NCBI RefSeq assembly: GCF_014839805.1 | Contig: NC_051115.1 | Coordinates: forward strand, 2,416,600-2,480,599 | Source: Manduca sexta | Lineage: Eukaryota; Arthropoda; Insecta; Lepidoptera; Sphingidae | Direction: 5' to 3' | DNA: 64,000 bases | Shown here: positions 50,061 to 62,819 of the stretch, piece after piece | How positions within the stretch are numbered: the first letter of the stretch is position 1 | Layout of the letters: each line of letters starts with the position of its first letter | Translations under genes and position numbers: made by a program | The notes under the pieces: model-generated | Databases searched by the model: none | The model's input: only the letters and a program-made list of their open reading frames with translations | Told to the model about the DNA's origin: nothing

Positions 50061-51318
50061 TATCGCAAGGTGTACAGGGGTTAGGGACTCGCGCCAATGC
50101 TCGCTCGGATGCTACACTCCCGAGTGTCATTGGGCCGTAAGACCGGTGAAACCAACATGACCGTTCCACTGACCCCTATATGGTATTTGTGAGTTATCGC
50201 TTGTTTTAACGGTGAAGGAAAATATTGTGAGGAAACTTGCATACCTGAGAAGTTCTCTATAGGAATTTTGTGTCTGCCTGCACTACAGCGTGGTGGACTA
50301 AGGCCTAATCTCTCAGTAGAGAAGGCCTGTGCAGTGAGACAGTATGTAATACAGGGCTGATATTTATGATATATCAATTAAGTATTAAATCAGACTGATA
50401 TTTAATTGCGAATCCGATGGCGGCTAGTGATAGCAAGAGTTCATTTGTGGACTTTCAATGCATATGATATAAAAATAAAGTAACAAACAAAAACAAATAA
50501 ACAAACGTGTTGCCCACATTTGCGAAAAATTACAAATGTTTGTATACATTTTCGACTAATTGATTAATAAGAATAAATGCTACAACAGGCTTTCAGAAAA
50601 GACGCATTGGCCATATATTTGCGGACAATTACAAATGTTTGTATACATTTTGGGCTAAACTAGGTGTACATTTTTGTATTTATTTTGGGATAATCTATAG
50701 AATAAGAATGTATGCTAGACTTTCAGGAAAGAGATAGATATAGGCCATATGTTCGCCTTGTCTCTCTCTACAAAGTTGTTGAGATCTAGACAATGGCGTA
50801 GCGTGGACTAATATAGACGTGGGTGAAGTCGCCCCTTTATTCGTTCGTTCCCAAGAATTACTCAATAAATTTACCTTACCAAACATGCTTTTACACGACA
50901 ATTACATATTTATGACAAAATGAAAAATATTAATGTGCGGCGCGATATTTTTTTTTTCGCGAGGCCATGAGCGAGTGCCCACTACGCCTACGTCTAGCTA
51001 CGCCACTGAATTCAGATAAAAAAAACAATTCTATTTCATTAATAATTATATCCTATTTTGTGAGTGCAGAATTAATATTTCTAACTCCATATTTTTCTAT
51101 TTGATTAATTTCTGTCTAATGACAATATTATTTCTAGATGTTTATTTTTCTAGTCATTTTAGAAATTTTGATAATTATAATGCTTTATATACATTACTTA
51201 CCTGTTGAATAAAGATATATCTAGTCTTTAACTGTGATATTAGAAATATAATACGAACAACTATATTTTTATTATTTCATTGCGGGTTGAAAGCGTATTA
51301 CTAAAATGGATTTAGAAA

Positions 51319-51695
51319 CGGACTCATTTTTGTTCTTTACTATTATCAAATATTTACGTTATATAAATTATAACAGGAGTTATTAAAATCCGATAAAAAA
51401 TCTACAAGTTATGTCTTTGAATTTCGGTGGAAGGGGTAATAACAAGAAACAGAAAAGAGGCGCAATACCCACATGTGACGTCATTGGGAATCACGACGCG
51501 TGCGAAAGAAAGAGATAAAACGATATTCCCACAACGCGCCCACTTCTACACGTTACAAAATTTGAAATATGAATTATTAGCTAATTTTTTAACCAAATTT
51601 TATGCAGGTATGCAGGAGTGCTTCTTTTTTGTCTTAATAACCATTACATACAGAATAATGTACAAAATCAAGCATAGGACGTCCCCTATTCTATT
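51319..51695 (-). mobile_element. MITE-C, inverted copy
   Basis: TCATTTTTGTTCTTTACTAT at the left and CAAAATCAAGCATAGGACG at the right match MITE-C ends in inverse. The core reads ACATGTGACGTCATTGGGAA. Confidence 0.7.
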
Positions 51696-52254
51696 AATTT
51701 ACCTACATTATTTAAAAGGAAATTATATCTGCAACAAAACAGTTTTTATAACCTATTTCAGTTCTCAACGACTGGAATAGAAAGGATGATGATTCAGGAT
51801 GCAAGGAAAGAAGAAATATCAATAATGTCTTTAGACGATACTAAGTACAATGCAATATCTTTCTGTAAGTCCGTTTTTACAGAACATTCTATTCACATTT
51901 TAACAGTCGAAGTCCGAGCTTAAAATCTCTTCTTTGGGTAGGATCTTAGCAGACATAAATACGCTGGCTTATCGGCAGCAGGGACCTGAAGGAAAGTATG
52001 GGTGGAATATCTGAGAAGGAAATGTGGGGGAAGGAGAAAGAGCCTTCTTAGGAAGGGAGGATAGGAAATGATCGCGAGCCCTCATAGATCTCAGTATGAA
52101 TTGGCAACCATGAAGTATAACTTAACTGTGTGCCTAGGGCTGCCACAAAGGTCCCTTCATGCAGACGTGCAGTTGGTGTTTTTTTTTCATGCTGCTTGAA
52201 TTACTTTACGACCTTTAAACAGAAGAAACACCATCCAATACCACACCACCTTGA

Positions 52255-52455
52255 ATATAAAGTATTATTTGGTATTCCACTGCGCTCGCCATCCTGAGAC
52301 ATGAGATGTTAAGTCTTATTATGTCCAGTAGTTACAGCTACAATGTCCTTCAAACCGGAACACAACAGTGACTACACACAGCTGCTTGACAGAAATAGAC
52401 GTTGCGGTGGTACCTACCCAGGACTCACATATGAGACACCTACCACTAGTAAAAT
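52255..52455 (-). repeat. SINE-C, inverted copy
   Basis: GGTATTCCACTGCGCTCGCC, CCTGAGACATGAGATGTTAA and CATATGAGACACCTACCA are inverse SINE-C phrases. Confidence 0.65.
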
Positions 52456-52800
52456 TTATTTATTTATTTATTACATCCTAATGGGAAACCAACAGATAAT
52501 AGCTTTGTAACTATAGATTAACAATTGAGGCTTTAATAATAGGTTGCCATGACTAAAATACCATATCATATTTAGCACATAACAGAAATATATGGTTCAA
52601 ATGTCCGACATCTTCAATACACTCAGCGATGTCGAGCCTAGCAATATGTTGAGAGGAATAAAATTGGCTCAAATGCATACGTTAAAGAACTGTTTTAGAG
52701 GAAATGCATTATGTTTAAAATCCATAAAATTAAATTAAAATATACAGCCGTGAAGAATATAAATTTTATAGGCCCGATAACGGTTGTAGTTCATTGCAAA

Positions 52801-55800
52801 ATGTTTACTTGGCTGTGTGTTTTATTTCTCTTTGATGCTGGCCATGGACAGTTGTGGCCAAAAGGCGTCGTGCATTATGCCATCAATACTAAAGATTACG
52901 GTAGGTTCAGAAGTAATTTTAGAATTTCCCGATTTCGCACTTTCATATTTAAAGGTTTTTTAATGTAAAATGTATGCATGTATGCATTTTTTTATTATTG
53001 CTTTGAATGACGAGAGGAGCTTGCCGTTGGCGCTTGGTAAGAAATACGACCGCCCATAAACAATAGAAACACCAACACCTTGAATTACAAAGTATTGTAT
53101 AAGGTACTTCCCGTTGATCAATCATGAGATTTTACAAGAAAATATATACATATAAAGGAAAAACAATATGTCCGTCAATAGGTATATACTTTAATAAGAA
53201 GCAAATCTAATTTGTATGGAACCTTCGATGTGGAATCCAATTTGCTCTTGTCCTGTTCTTTTGGCTCAATACTGGCCCGTAGTCTGAAGCGCCTTATCAC
53301 ATGGACTTAACATAGCTGGTGAAATGTGTTACACCTCTGCCTACCCCTGAAAACAGAAAAGGGCGTGATATATATTGACTGTTATTCCCAGATTTACACT
53401 CCCAAGACGTAATAATGTCGACCCTATCGGAAATACAAAAGGAGATATGCATTAAATTCTTTCAAATACCTCTACATCATAATTCTAGCGTGGAGCAGAA
53501 GATTTTATACATAAACAATCATGATAAACGGAAAACATGTCCTCCAGATAATTATTACTTCAATAATAGTGTTGTGGTAAGTTATTTTAAACCGTTGACT
53601 AGAGTCCACACTTGTTTTTAAATGCGCAACTAGTGGCGGATTTGCCCTAAGGCCCAGTAGGTCGGGGCGTAGGGCAGCAAATCGGGCCAAAAAAAACTAA
53701 TGATTACAAGAAATAAGGGGCCGTTCAACTATTACGTAACGGGAGGGGTTCGGAAATAAAATCACGAAATATCTCAACTTATTAAAATTAGAACGGATAA
53801 ACCAATTACACTAATTCCGCTAATAATAACATATAACAATAGTAAAATATTAAACAGATCAATAATGCACTTAATAACTACATGAAATATGCGGTATCGT
53901 GAGTTAATTTCACAAGCAAACATTCATACTGGATCACGTTCCAATCAGCCGAAAACACGTCAAAATCTGGTGCGCTGTTAAGAAGGGCATTAAGAGCGTT
54001 GAGAGTTCGCGGAATCGGTGATCTACAACGTGCTACAGTACGGCACCGCGGGACAGCAAACAGATTGTGCGTCTTACTACAATACTTGTATTTTAGAAAC
54101 AGCCTACAGAGCTCGTTATTCAGATCGGGAGCGTCTATTAACCTTCTCAGTATTTATCTATCTCTCAGTATCATAGGGGAGGGCTAAAGAGATATCACGT
54201 GTAATACACGTGTTTTTGGGTAGAGGGAGATGTAGTCTAAAACCTCACCACATCACCAGTAGGGAAGAGGGAGTTTAAAAGTCACTAAAAACATCATGTA
54301 ATTAATGGACGACACCTAGTAATTCCGGTGTTAAATGAAATTGCCGTTTTACTTCCCAGGACATGACGGTGGGCTACAAATGCTTGAACCAAAAAGATAT
54401 AACGAGGATTGTGGTCGATATGCTGAAAGCAAGCATTACAAAGGCAGGTATGTATGTCTGGTCGGGTTGAACTCGGATCGTAAGGCACGGTGACTCCAAT
54501 GTAACCGCTCAGTCGCCTAACACGAATTGGCGGTAGACATAAGGCATTTTTCCCGAGAAATCAAGATTTTTTTTTATAAAATATTGTATTACTGCCTCGG
54601 TGGCGTAGTTGTTCTGCATGCGCGGTACGGCAGCGCTCTAAGGTCCAGGGTTCGAATCCCGGGTCGGGCATAGTGATATCTAGGTTTTCTGCTCAGTATC
54701 AGCCCGGAATTTGTGTCCGATATGACGATAGGCTCGCATATCACATCATGGGACGGAACACACTTGGCGAAAAGTTGGTGCCCTGGTTGCACCTCTGCAC
54801 ACCCCTTCGGAGATAAATGCGTGATGTTGTGTGTGTGTGTGTATTGTATTACGACAGATTCTTCTTCGTCTTATTACATTATATTAGCAAAATAATTACA
54901 GAACACAATTTTAGACATTTTTTTTACTACGTGCAACCAGAGAGAATAATAGAATAGTCGCCGCGTGACATAATATCTTCTCTTCTGCCAGCCGAGCAGC
55001 CGAATACTTCCGGAAAAGCCCGATGTCATCGACTAGGATAGCGACGCGTAACAATATCTTAAAAATATTTACAATGTGGATTGGTATTTCTGATAGTACC
55101 AATGTCTTATACATTTAGAATGTGGATATTTCTGTTACAGTCACAAGTGATTAAGCTTTTTTTTCAGTATTAACAATCAATAGCAATGATTTGATCAGAA
55201 AATTCCAAGCCATGGTAAGTTATAGATCGTCTAACGAAAATCAATAAGTGCGCCCAATTGTTAACATCAATTCCGATAATAAACTAATCACAATACTCAT
55301 CAAAGAAGCATCACCAATAAGAGGCAATTCCAGGGCCGTAGCTAAGGGGAGACATTGTAGGGCAATGCCATACCTTAAAATACTAATGCCCTACCTTAAT
55401 ACTCAACTAAATTATACATAACTACTCAATCAAAATATATGGAGCAAAGGGTTCTTTATTTCACGATTTGGAAGTTGGTCCCATAGTGAGCCATAGTAGG
55501 TGTTATTCGTATTGATGGGCGGAATAATCCCAGATCAGATCCGATCTGATTGACCAGATCAGATCTAGTAACATTTTTATTACCGCCCTAGCTATAACTA
55601 CAGCTGCCCTACCTTAAATTTAAGTCTAGCTACGGCCTTGGGCAATTCTTGTGCGCCCGGTCTCCACACCAAATGCGTGCCTATACACGGGGAAGAATTA
55701 TCGCGGCCTTAGGCATACAATCAAGTGTGTATACCTCGTAGTGGTAGCATCAATATAAGGCCTATAAGGGCGCATGGATATTTCGCTTCCTCCCCTTTGC

Positions 55801-58800
55801 GACTCTTAGTAAATTCCCATCCACCCCCATTTCCTTCCCAACTTCCCACCAGGCCCTAGCAGTTGCTAAGCCGCAGAATTCCAGTATCTCATTTGCAGAT
55901 TTCGCTGTTGCCTGCAGGCCTAAACATTAAAACAAAAACCTTCGGGGACATGTTAGCGTATGTAGCAGAGTAAATAACTTCTTTAGAATTTATAAACTGA
56001 AAGTGAGAGTCTGTTTCTATTTTATAATTTTGTCTTCATAACGTTAGAATTATAGAAAAAGCTTTGGAAGGTATTTTTTTAATAAAGTCAGAAAATATAT
56101 AATCATTAAGTCCGGTCACTAATTCTTAGGGTGCGATATATAAAACCTTCAACAAGATAAAGGCGCTATATTATTTTAGGATGAAGACCCCAACAGGCCT
56201 ACGCTTCTAACACCCAAAGATAGGAACTTTATCAATGCCCACTACCATTCAGAATGCGGGGCGCTGTCCCAAAGGCCGACCATAGACGCGAGACGGTTTA
56301 GCGGCCCTCTACAAATGACCATAGATAACGAAGCGTTTTATAAAAACAAGTTATGGCCGATGGGAATAGTTATGTACGGTGTAGAGAATTCATTACGTAT
56401 GTATATTTTTATTGCTTTGAATAACGAAACGAGCTTGCCGTTCGCCTGATGGTAAGCAATACGCTCCGTAAACAGTAGAAACACCAACACCTTGAATTAA
56501 GTTAGTATTCCACTGCGCTCGACTTCCTGAGACATGAGATGTTAATTGTCCATGTCCAGTAGTGACACTGACAACGATGTCCTTCAAACTGAAATACAAC
56601 AGTGACTGCACGCTGCTGCTTGGCAGAAATAGACATTGCGGTAGTACTTACCAAGGCGGACTCTCACATATGAGAGATCTACCATCAGTAAATAAGCATG
56701 GGCCATTACTTTTGAGTGGCTTTAGGTCTTAGTCCCCACGCTGTAGTGTGGGCTGACTTGAAATACCTCCGAAATTCCGAAATATGCATGGGTACCGGGA
56801 GAGGGTGCAATTAGATGCCCGTGCACCCTCCTTTCTAGAAATAAATCCCAATAAATGTCCTTGCTATCGAACCAACTAAGGAAAACATTCGCCACTAGTC
56901 AGACTCATCACTAAATATAATGACATAGCGAATGTTTCGGAAGACATAGATATCCTTAGCAATACCATGTCTACGTTCAACAGTCTATTGCTGGATCACT
57001 TTAAAGATAACCATGCAAATAAATATTAAATTAAGAAATAATAATAATTTAAATAATGACGAAGCGGCGATAGCGTAGTTGGGTGTGGTACGGACTGCCG
57101 AGACGAATGTCCGCAGGTTCAAATCCCAAGGGCACACACCTCTGACTTTTCTAAAATCATGTGTGTATTCTTTGTGAATTTATCGTTCGCTTTAACGGTG
57201 AAGGAAAACATCGTGAGGAAACCTGCACATCTGAGAAGTTCTCTATAGGAATTTCGAAGGTGTGTGAAGTCTACCAATCCGCATTAGGCCAGCGTGGTGG
57301 ACTAAGGCCTAATCCCTCTTAGTAGTAGAGGAGGCCCGTGCTCAGCAGTGGGCAAGTATATAATACAGGGCTGATATTATTATTATTATATAAATAATAA
57401 TAATAATCTTTTAAATTCAAAATTTACTAACATCATGTAAGTTATAATGCATGCTGTAGTTTACTGTAAGTAAAGAAGCACAGCTATCTTCTGCCGTTAT
57501 ACTGCAATATGCGAAAGTAATGTAATGTGTGTTCTCTGTTAGAAACTCTCACTAAATAAATAAATAAAGTCACTAAATTAATCTGTAACAATGGGAACTA
57601 TCGACCACCGAGTTTTTTTTTATGATAAAATATTTTCGAAAACCTGCGCGATTTGAATTTGTTTTGTTAATGATACTTATTACGTAGTATAGTGCGTAAG
57701 TGCAGATGCACCTCCCTAAAACTAATCTTGGTGGCCGATGGATATATGTAACTATGTATCAACTTATTTTGTTTTTCTATTAGATTTACGCCCATACCAC
57801 ACGGCGTTAAAATATGCTATGACTACAATAGAACTGTCGACTTGCATCGTCTTCCAAGAAATAAGAGATTCCGTGCTGAAACCAAAGAACTTGCTCTGGT
57901 TCGCGAGTGAGGGCGAGGAGACGCCTGAACTTGGATTTAAGGAGGGGAATCAGGTAATATAGTATAGTACATGATTGCCTCAGTGGCGTAGTTGTACTGC
58001 ATGCTGTACAATAGGGCTTTGAGGCAGTGGCGGCTCATCCGAAAGAGCGCTGGTGCAGTGCACTCCCACGAAAATTACATACTTAGCTAATTTAATAATT
58101 TATATATATTTATAATACATAAGATCCTTACATTACATTCTTTATATTTTACTATGCCTATAAAAAGTCTATTATATTACCTATATAGGTACATGTAGCG
58201 TCAATTTGTAACGAGTGGAGCGCCAGCGATTGTGCTCCTATGAAACGAAGTTTAGTACGACTCTTAGTACTGTATTCAATGAGTGCGAGAGAGAGATCGA
58301 CTCGGGCTGACGCGTGAAACAAAAAATATCGTATGAGAAATTAGCGTAATCTGGAGCGCCGCTCACGCGTCACTCAGTTGTCGTTCCGCCAGCCGTGCCG
58401 TGCGCGCGCCGAGGGAATATCCTACTTATGCGCAGTTGTCGTTCTTATGTATACAAACAACTTTAAGCAAGCTCGTCGACTTCTTCAGTTAATTCGCTGT
58501 TTTTTTTTTAAAATAAGCATTAAAAAATAGTTTTTGCGCGATATTTTGTGTTAAAATGGAACAATACAGTATATCTTTTATTAAACAGTGTGAAAAGAAA
58601 TGTGGCTAAATACAAATAAAATAAATAGTAAGCTTTAGTTTTTCAATTATTTTTTTGTGAACCCCCATCAAAAATTTCACGAGCCGCCTCTGCTTTGAGG
58701 TCCTGGGTTCGAATTTCGGGTCGGGACGTGATATTTGGGTTTTTCTGCTCAGTATCAGCCCGGAGTCTGGAATTTGTCTCCAAATGGCGATAGGCTCGCC

Positions 58801-60781
58801 ACTACTCGATTGGCTACACCAGTTGCACCTTTGCCTGCCCCGTCCGAGATAAAATGTGTGATGTGTTTCGTTTGTTGAAGTAAATTAAATCGTTTTTGTG
58901 AAAAGAAAAACAATATTGGTAACAAAAAAAGTGATTTGATATTTTCAATTTGTCTAGCAATGCATATATTTTTATACCTTGTTTTGAAAAATGCTATATT
59001 TCACCGAAGAACTGTTGGCAACCCTTTCCATACCCATAAAAGGTCATGGTACCAACCATTACCCCCATAATATCCCATTTAATCCACACATTACCCCACT
59101 TAATTTCTGCATGAAAATCAGCGTCAAACGCTTGTTGCTTGGCATATGCTGATTTAGATCCTATTGGCACAGTTGTGGTGGGACGTATACCATCCACATT
59201 GGGTAAGTATCTGAGTACGTATGTCTCGGTACTCAACTAATTATAATAATTTCATAAAATTGTATTTTTGTTTTGTTTGTTTTCCCTAACTAGTAAGAAG
59301 TTCCTTTTTTATACTTTTTTTTTGAATTTTTAATATAGGACTTTGAATTCACAAAATGGCTTGCTATAGTGTTTCACAGAGGGCGGGGGTGGGGGGCTGT
59401 TCCCGCTATTTGATACGTAATTCGTCAATCCCCCCTATCATATGAAGTTTAATTTATTTTAAATTATGTTTAACACCTAATCAGTGGCTAATCAGTGTTT
59501 TTTACTTTTCTTTGTACATCAGACAATATCTCTTATATCGATGACGACGGGCGCGCCGGGCCACACGGCGCACACCCTCAACCTGCTGCTCAGAGCTCTG
59601 GGAGTACCCATGATGTCAAACCGTCATGATCGAGACAACTACATCACTGTAAACTGGAAAAATGTGCAGGAAGGTAATGATTCAACACAGCAACCATCAA
59701 TTAATGAAATTTTCGATTGTCAAAGTATACGGATTGTAGGCACACATAAATTGCCCTAGAATAGTATTATAACCGACGTAATAGGGTATTTGACTGTGCA
59801 TTTTTCATATGTAACAGCTATTAGTATAAAAAAGAAATCCTTCTGTTAAAACAGCATTAAAATACGAGGAGAAATGAGGCAGTAATTCAGGAGTGCGTGC
59901 AGGAGTAGGCTTGGAGTGGGGATATCGCTCCATCTCTTTCTTTCGCACGCGTCGTAATTCCCGATGACGTCAAATGTGGTTATTGCGCCTCTTCTGTTTC
60001 TTGCTATTTATCCCTTCCACCGAAATTCAGACTTAACTTATAAATTTCCTCTGTGTTATTATTTATACAGGGTCATTTAACGCAATGTCAAAATGACCCT
60101 GTATAACATAAATATTTAATAATAGTAAAGAACAAAAATGAATCCGATACCCTATTATCAGGTAAAGAGCGTTATCTAGAGAAGCTTCCGGAAGCAGCGT
60201 GGCTATGTGACCAGGACAGTGGACACGTCCCCTACTCGTTCGAGAGCGCCACTCACGCGCCGGCGAATTTCATGTGCGGGGACTGTTCTCTTACAGCGCA
60301 TACTGTACACCCTGTTCAGGTAATACAAATGATTTTAAGTCAATCCCCCTTATTCATAGACGTTATTTATCTAAGGATGGAGCATTGCTGCGATAACAAG
60401 TCTGTTTGTCAGCTTTGTTTATCTGAGAGCCAACTAGACTCAAGTTGTATCTCAATATTAGCCAATCACAACGGCCCTATGTCTACGCACTGCGAAGGCT
60501 GCCATGCCGTCAGCACTGAGAAACAGACTTGTTATCACAGCAATGCTCCGTCCTTAGATAAATAACGTCTATGAATAAGGGGGTTAGTCTATATCCCACT
60601 AATATTATAAATGCGAAAGTTTGTGAGGATGAATGTATAGATATATATTATGTTTCAGGACCATCTGTGGCAGCGTACCTTGTCTATGGGTCATAGAACT
60701 GACCTCGCGCCATGCGACATCGAGACACTAAATATTCTATATAACAAACATTGCCAAGACAGATATATGGCGAAAAATTAA
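52801..60781 (+). CDS. Secreted tandem astacin-like pseudoprotease
   Basis: Nine exons, 52801-52900, 53392-53576, 54360-54447, 55168-55214, 56180-56396, 57784-57953, 59523-59673, 60162-60319 and 60659-60781, join in phase to 1239 bases (412 residues plus TAA). Residues 1-17 are a short hydrophobic signal peptide. Two astacin (M12A) domains follow. Domain 1 opens LWPKGVVHYAI (18-28) and closes with LTPKDRNFINAHYHSEC; domain 2 opens LWPMGIVMYGV near 202 and closes with LAPCDIETLNILYNKHC. In domain 2 the zinc motif HExxHxxGxxH is replaced: N289, L290, R293 and M299 stand where His, Glu, His and His belong, while G296 and the following DRDNY (305-309) remain; the Met-turn is also absent. Domain 1 has no HExxH and is shortened. 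Both should be catalytically inactive. Role unknown; possibilities are ligand binding, inhibition or a structural egg or extracellular-matrix role (inference). Continuous frame argues against a pseudogene. Confidence 0.85.
53717..54311. mobile_element. MITE-D/H related element in intron 2
   Basis: Begins GGGGCCGTTCAACTATTACG like MITE-H, then shares GGTTCGGAAATAAAATCAC with MITE-D, and ends ATGTAATTAATGGACGACAC. Nearly fills the space up to exon 3 at 54360. Probably a mosaic or a longer member of the family. Confidence 0.5.
54593..54835 (+). repeat. tRNA-derived SINE-B
   Basis: Head TGCCTCGGTGGCGTAGTTGT, B-box-like GGTTCGAATCCCGGG, tail TGTG repeats. Intron 3 of the pseudo-astacin gene. Confidence 0.75.
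55650..55930 (-). repeat. SINE-D, inverted copy
   Basis: GGTCTCCACACCAAATGCGT, AGGCATACAATCAAGTGTGT and TTGCTAAGCCGCAGAATTCC match SINE-D in inverse. Intron 4 of the pseudo-astacin gene. Confidence 0.5.
56400..56695 (-). repeat. SINE-C, inverted copy, beginning at the exon 5 donor
   Basis: The A-rich tail of the inverted SINE (TTTTTATTGCTTTGAATAAC) begins within about 10 bases of the donor GTATGT at 56397, and the body runs to 56695. Confidence 0.65.
57064..57390 (+). repeat. tRNA-derived SINE-A, full length
   Basis: GCGGCGATAGCGTAGTTGGG head, GGTTCAAATCCC, and GGGCTGATATTATTATTATT tail; very close to the copy at 41216-41545. Intron 5 of the pseudo-astacin gene. Confidence 0.8.
57973..58870 (+). 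repeat. SINE-B split by a hAT-like insertion
   Basis: The SINE-B head (ATTGCCTCAGTGGCGTAG) is at 57973-58024 and the remainder (GGTTCGAATTTCGGGTCGGG onward) at 58693-58870, with the insertion at 58025-58692 between them. Intron 6 of the pseudo-astacin gene. Confidence 0.85.
58025..58692. mobile_element. hAT-like non-autonomous element with 8-bp target duplication
   Basis: Ends CAGTGGCGGCTC and GAGCCGCCTCTG are inverted repeats with one mismatch; the 8-base sequence CTTTGAGG flanks both sides (58017-58024 and 58693-58700). Both traits are typical of hAT transposons. No transposase frame in the 668 bases. Confidence 0.88.
59781..60156 (+). mobile_element. MITE-C filling intron 7 of the pseudo-astacin gene
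   Basis: Ends ATAGGGTATTTGACTG and GATACCCTATT; core CCCGATGACGTCAAATG. It occupies about 375 of the 488 bases of intron 7 and stops five bases before exon 8 (60162). It contains near its right end a short segment (GTCATTTAACGCAATGTCAA) also present near 21380-21405. Confidence 0.85.
60345..60583. mobile_element. MITE-B in intron 8 of the pseudo-astacin gene
   Basis: CCCCCTTATTCATAGACG to ATGAATAAGGGGG, full interior. Starts 25 bases after the exon 8 donor. TTA follows the right end; the left flank is AAT, so the duplication is imperfect here. Confidence 0.85.
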
Positions 60782-60813
60782 TACACTATGTAGTTTGATC
60801 ATTTCTATATTGC

Positions 60814-60819
60814 ATTAAA
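60814..60819 (+). terminator. Candidate poly(A) signal of the pseudo-astacin gene
   Basis: An ATTAAA variant signal 32 bases after the stop codon; no AATAAA was seen close by. Confidence 0.4.
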
Positions 60820-62282
60820 ATATTTTTATGGCTCTTCTTTTGGTTTTATTTTTATGAAAATACCGTTATTATTAATATTTTTTTTTAAATATGGTAAACG
60901 AGTAAGCGTGTCACCTCGATGTATGATTGGCTCTCATAGACAAAATGCAGCCAAAATTAGACCGCGTTTTGCAAATATGGTAAAGAAATGATCCAATACA
61001 AACAGGTTCAAGTTATAATTATTTCAAATTATTGAAAATTATATGTATACCGATGTAATAATAAAAAAAAACTGCCTTCTGAAACCACTTCTAATACCAA
61101 AAATTAACATTACCTATATATTGCTTCTCAATTTTGGAGGCACGTGACTAATTATAATTAAACATTGTTTTCGTATGCTTGTTAATGTATTTATCTAAAT
61201 TAGCCAGCAATTTCATCTAAACTGAAGTAAAACCAACGTAGCAAATAAAAATCCCGCAAGAGAGCTAAAATAAAAATACACGTCGAATTAAGCACCTTCA
61301 CCTTTTTTGAAGTCAGTTAATTATTTTAGTAAGTTGTCCAACTATAATTTTACAATACATTCTTCATGTTGTAGAAACTTTTTGGCTTAATTTAGACGTC
61401 TTTCTTTATACCTATTTCGTATTTTTTTAAAGCACTTGCTAAGTCTATCAAGCCGAGGGGGTTTCCGGGAGCCGACCCTGCTCCCCATAGGCTACGGGCC
61501 GCACCAGGCAGCAACACACAGGAACAAAAGCAATGTTTTAAAAAAAAAAAAAAAAATTCTATTTGCTAAAGTAGGTATTCGTACCAGCTCATTGTTTCCA
61601 GTGTACCAAGAAACTACTGTTACTAAACCAGGGAACCAAACCAGACTAGAAACACTACCGTATCAATGAAGCTACGAGACCAAACAATAAAAGACAAAAA
61701 TCCAAACATATACTTTATATTTCATTGCACATTTTACAATGTTGTTTTAATAAATTTTAACATCAATCTTATGGGTAGCCCTAATTACACTGAGCGACAC
61801 TGCACAGGGCCGGTTGCAGACGACAAGGAAGCCTGCAGCCGTCCCTAATGCGCCGAATATGGTCACCGCGGAGTTTTAATTGGGGAGCCCTAATTAATTC
61901 ATATTTTATGATACACTAATTTACATCAAAGATTATTATTTCGAGACAGATTTTAAATAACTGCTGTGGTTATGTAGGTAGTTTAGGGCTCCTCATAAAT
62001 TAATTAGGAACAGGCGTTAGGTACAGTACCACAAAAATAGTTAGTCCATGTTAGATATAAACAAACATATTTTTCTATATCTAAAATAAAGAAAACCGTA
62101 TATAGGTATCAGTAAAAAAAAATTACACAAATATAGACGGTATTGGTTCGAAAATTTTCGTGGCTGACTGTACATAGAATCAAAATGTACAAAGTATACA
62201 AGTGGACATAATACATTGAAGTGGATATCTTAAACAAGTATTTAACAAGTAGATATAATACATATCAGGTGGCTAAAACAAA

Positions 62283-62513
62283 TCGATCATTAATAAAATA
62301 ATGATCTATTCCAAAATTGTTAATTTGTGGGAATCGTCAAAAAAATTATTTCTGTTGGCGACCTTTTTTTTAACTTGCCTTAAAATGTAACTTATTAAAG
62401 ATAGGTCAAAACTGAAACCTATAGCATGAAAAAAAGTCACAAACAGAAATTCGTTTTTTGACGATTCCCACAAATTAAAAATTTTGGAATAGGTCATTTC
62501 ATTAAAAGTGCGA
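62283..62513. mobile_element. MITE-A copy 3
   Basis: Left TCATTAATAAAATAATGATC and right AGGTCATTTCATTAAAAGTG inverted ends; interior TGTGGGAATCGTCAAAAAA pairs with TTTTTTGACGATTCCCACA. Confidence 0.7.
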
Positions 62514-62819
62514 GGTATTCACAACCAAATATATACAAAGTAAAAAGGATTTTAAGTCCAAGCTAAAAAACTTAGATTTATTTAACAGAGCTCTTATCCA
62601 AGCACACAAGAATTTCGAAGGTACGCGTAGTATTCACACTGCAGCGTGATTGACTAAGTTAAAACCCTCTCAGTAGAGATCCGTGCCCAGCAGTGGGACA
62701 ATATATACACTACACAGGTCTGATATAATAAATACTTTGAAATCAGTGAGAAACAAGCGTATAGAGGGATGGGTGGCCCTAGTCAATCTTAGAATTGTTA
62801 TGCTCATTCACTGGGCTTT

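Larger units (their letters stand above)
50370..52800. other. AT-rich intergenic stretch before the pseudo-astacin gene
   Basis: Beyond the MITE-C at 51319, a SINE-D fragment at 51950-52180 and a SINE-C at 52255-52455, nothing was recognised. A direct repeat with TACAAATGTTTGTATACATT occurs near 50530 and 50630. The promoter of the gene at 52801 should lie at the right end; no motif was assigned. Confidence 0.45.

Noticed and set aside
52711..52800. Upstream in-frame ATG for the pseudo-astacin gene
   Set aside because: It would place 30 basic residues before a good signal peptide; the ATG at 52801 gives a normal secreted N-terminus.
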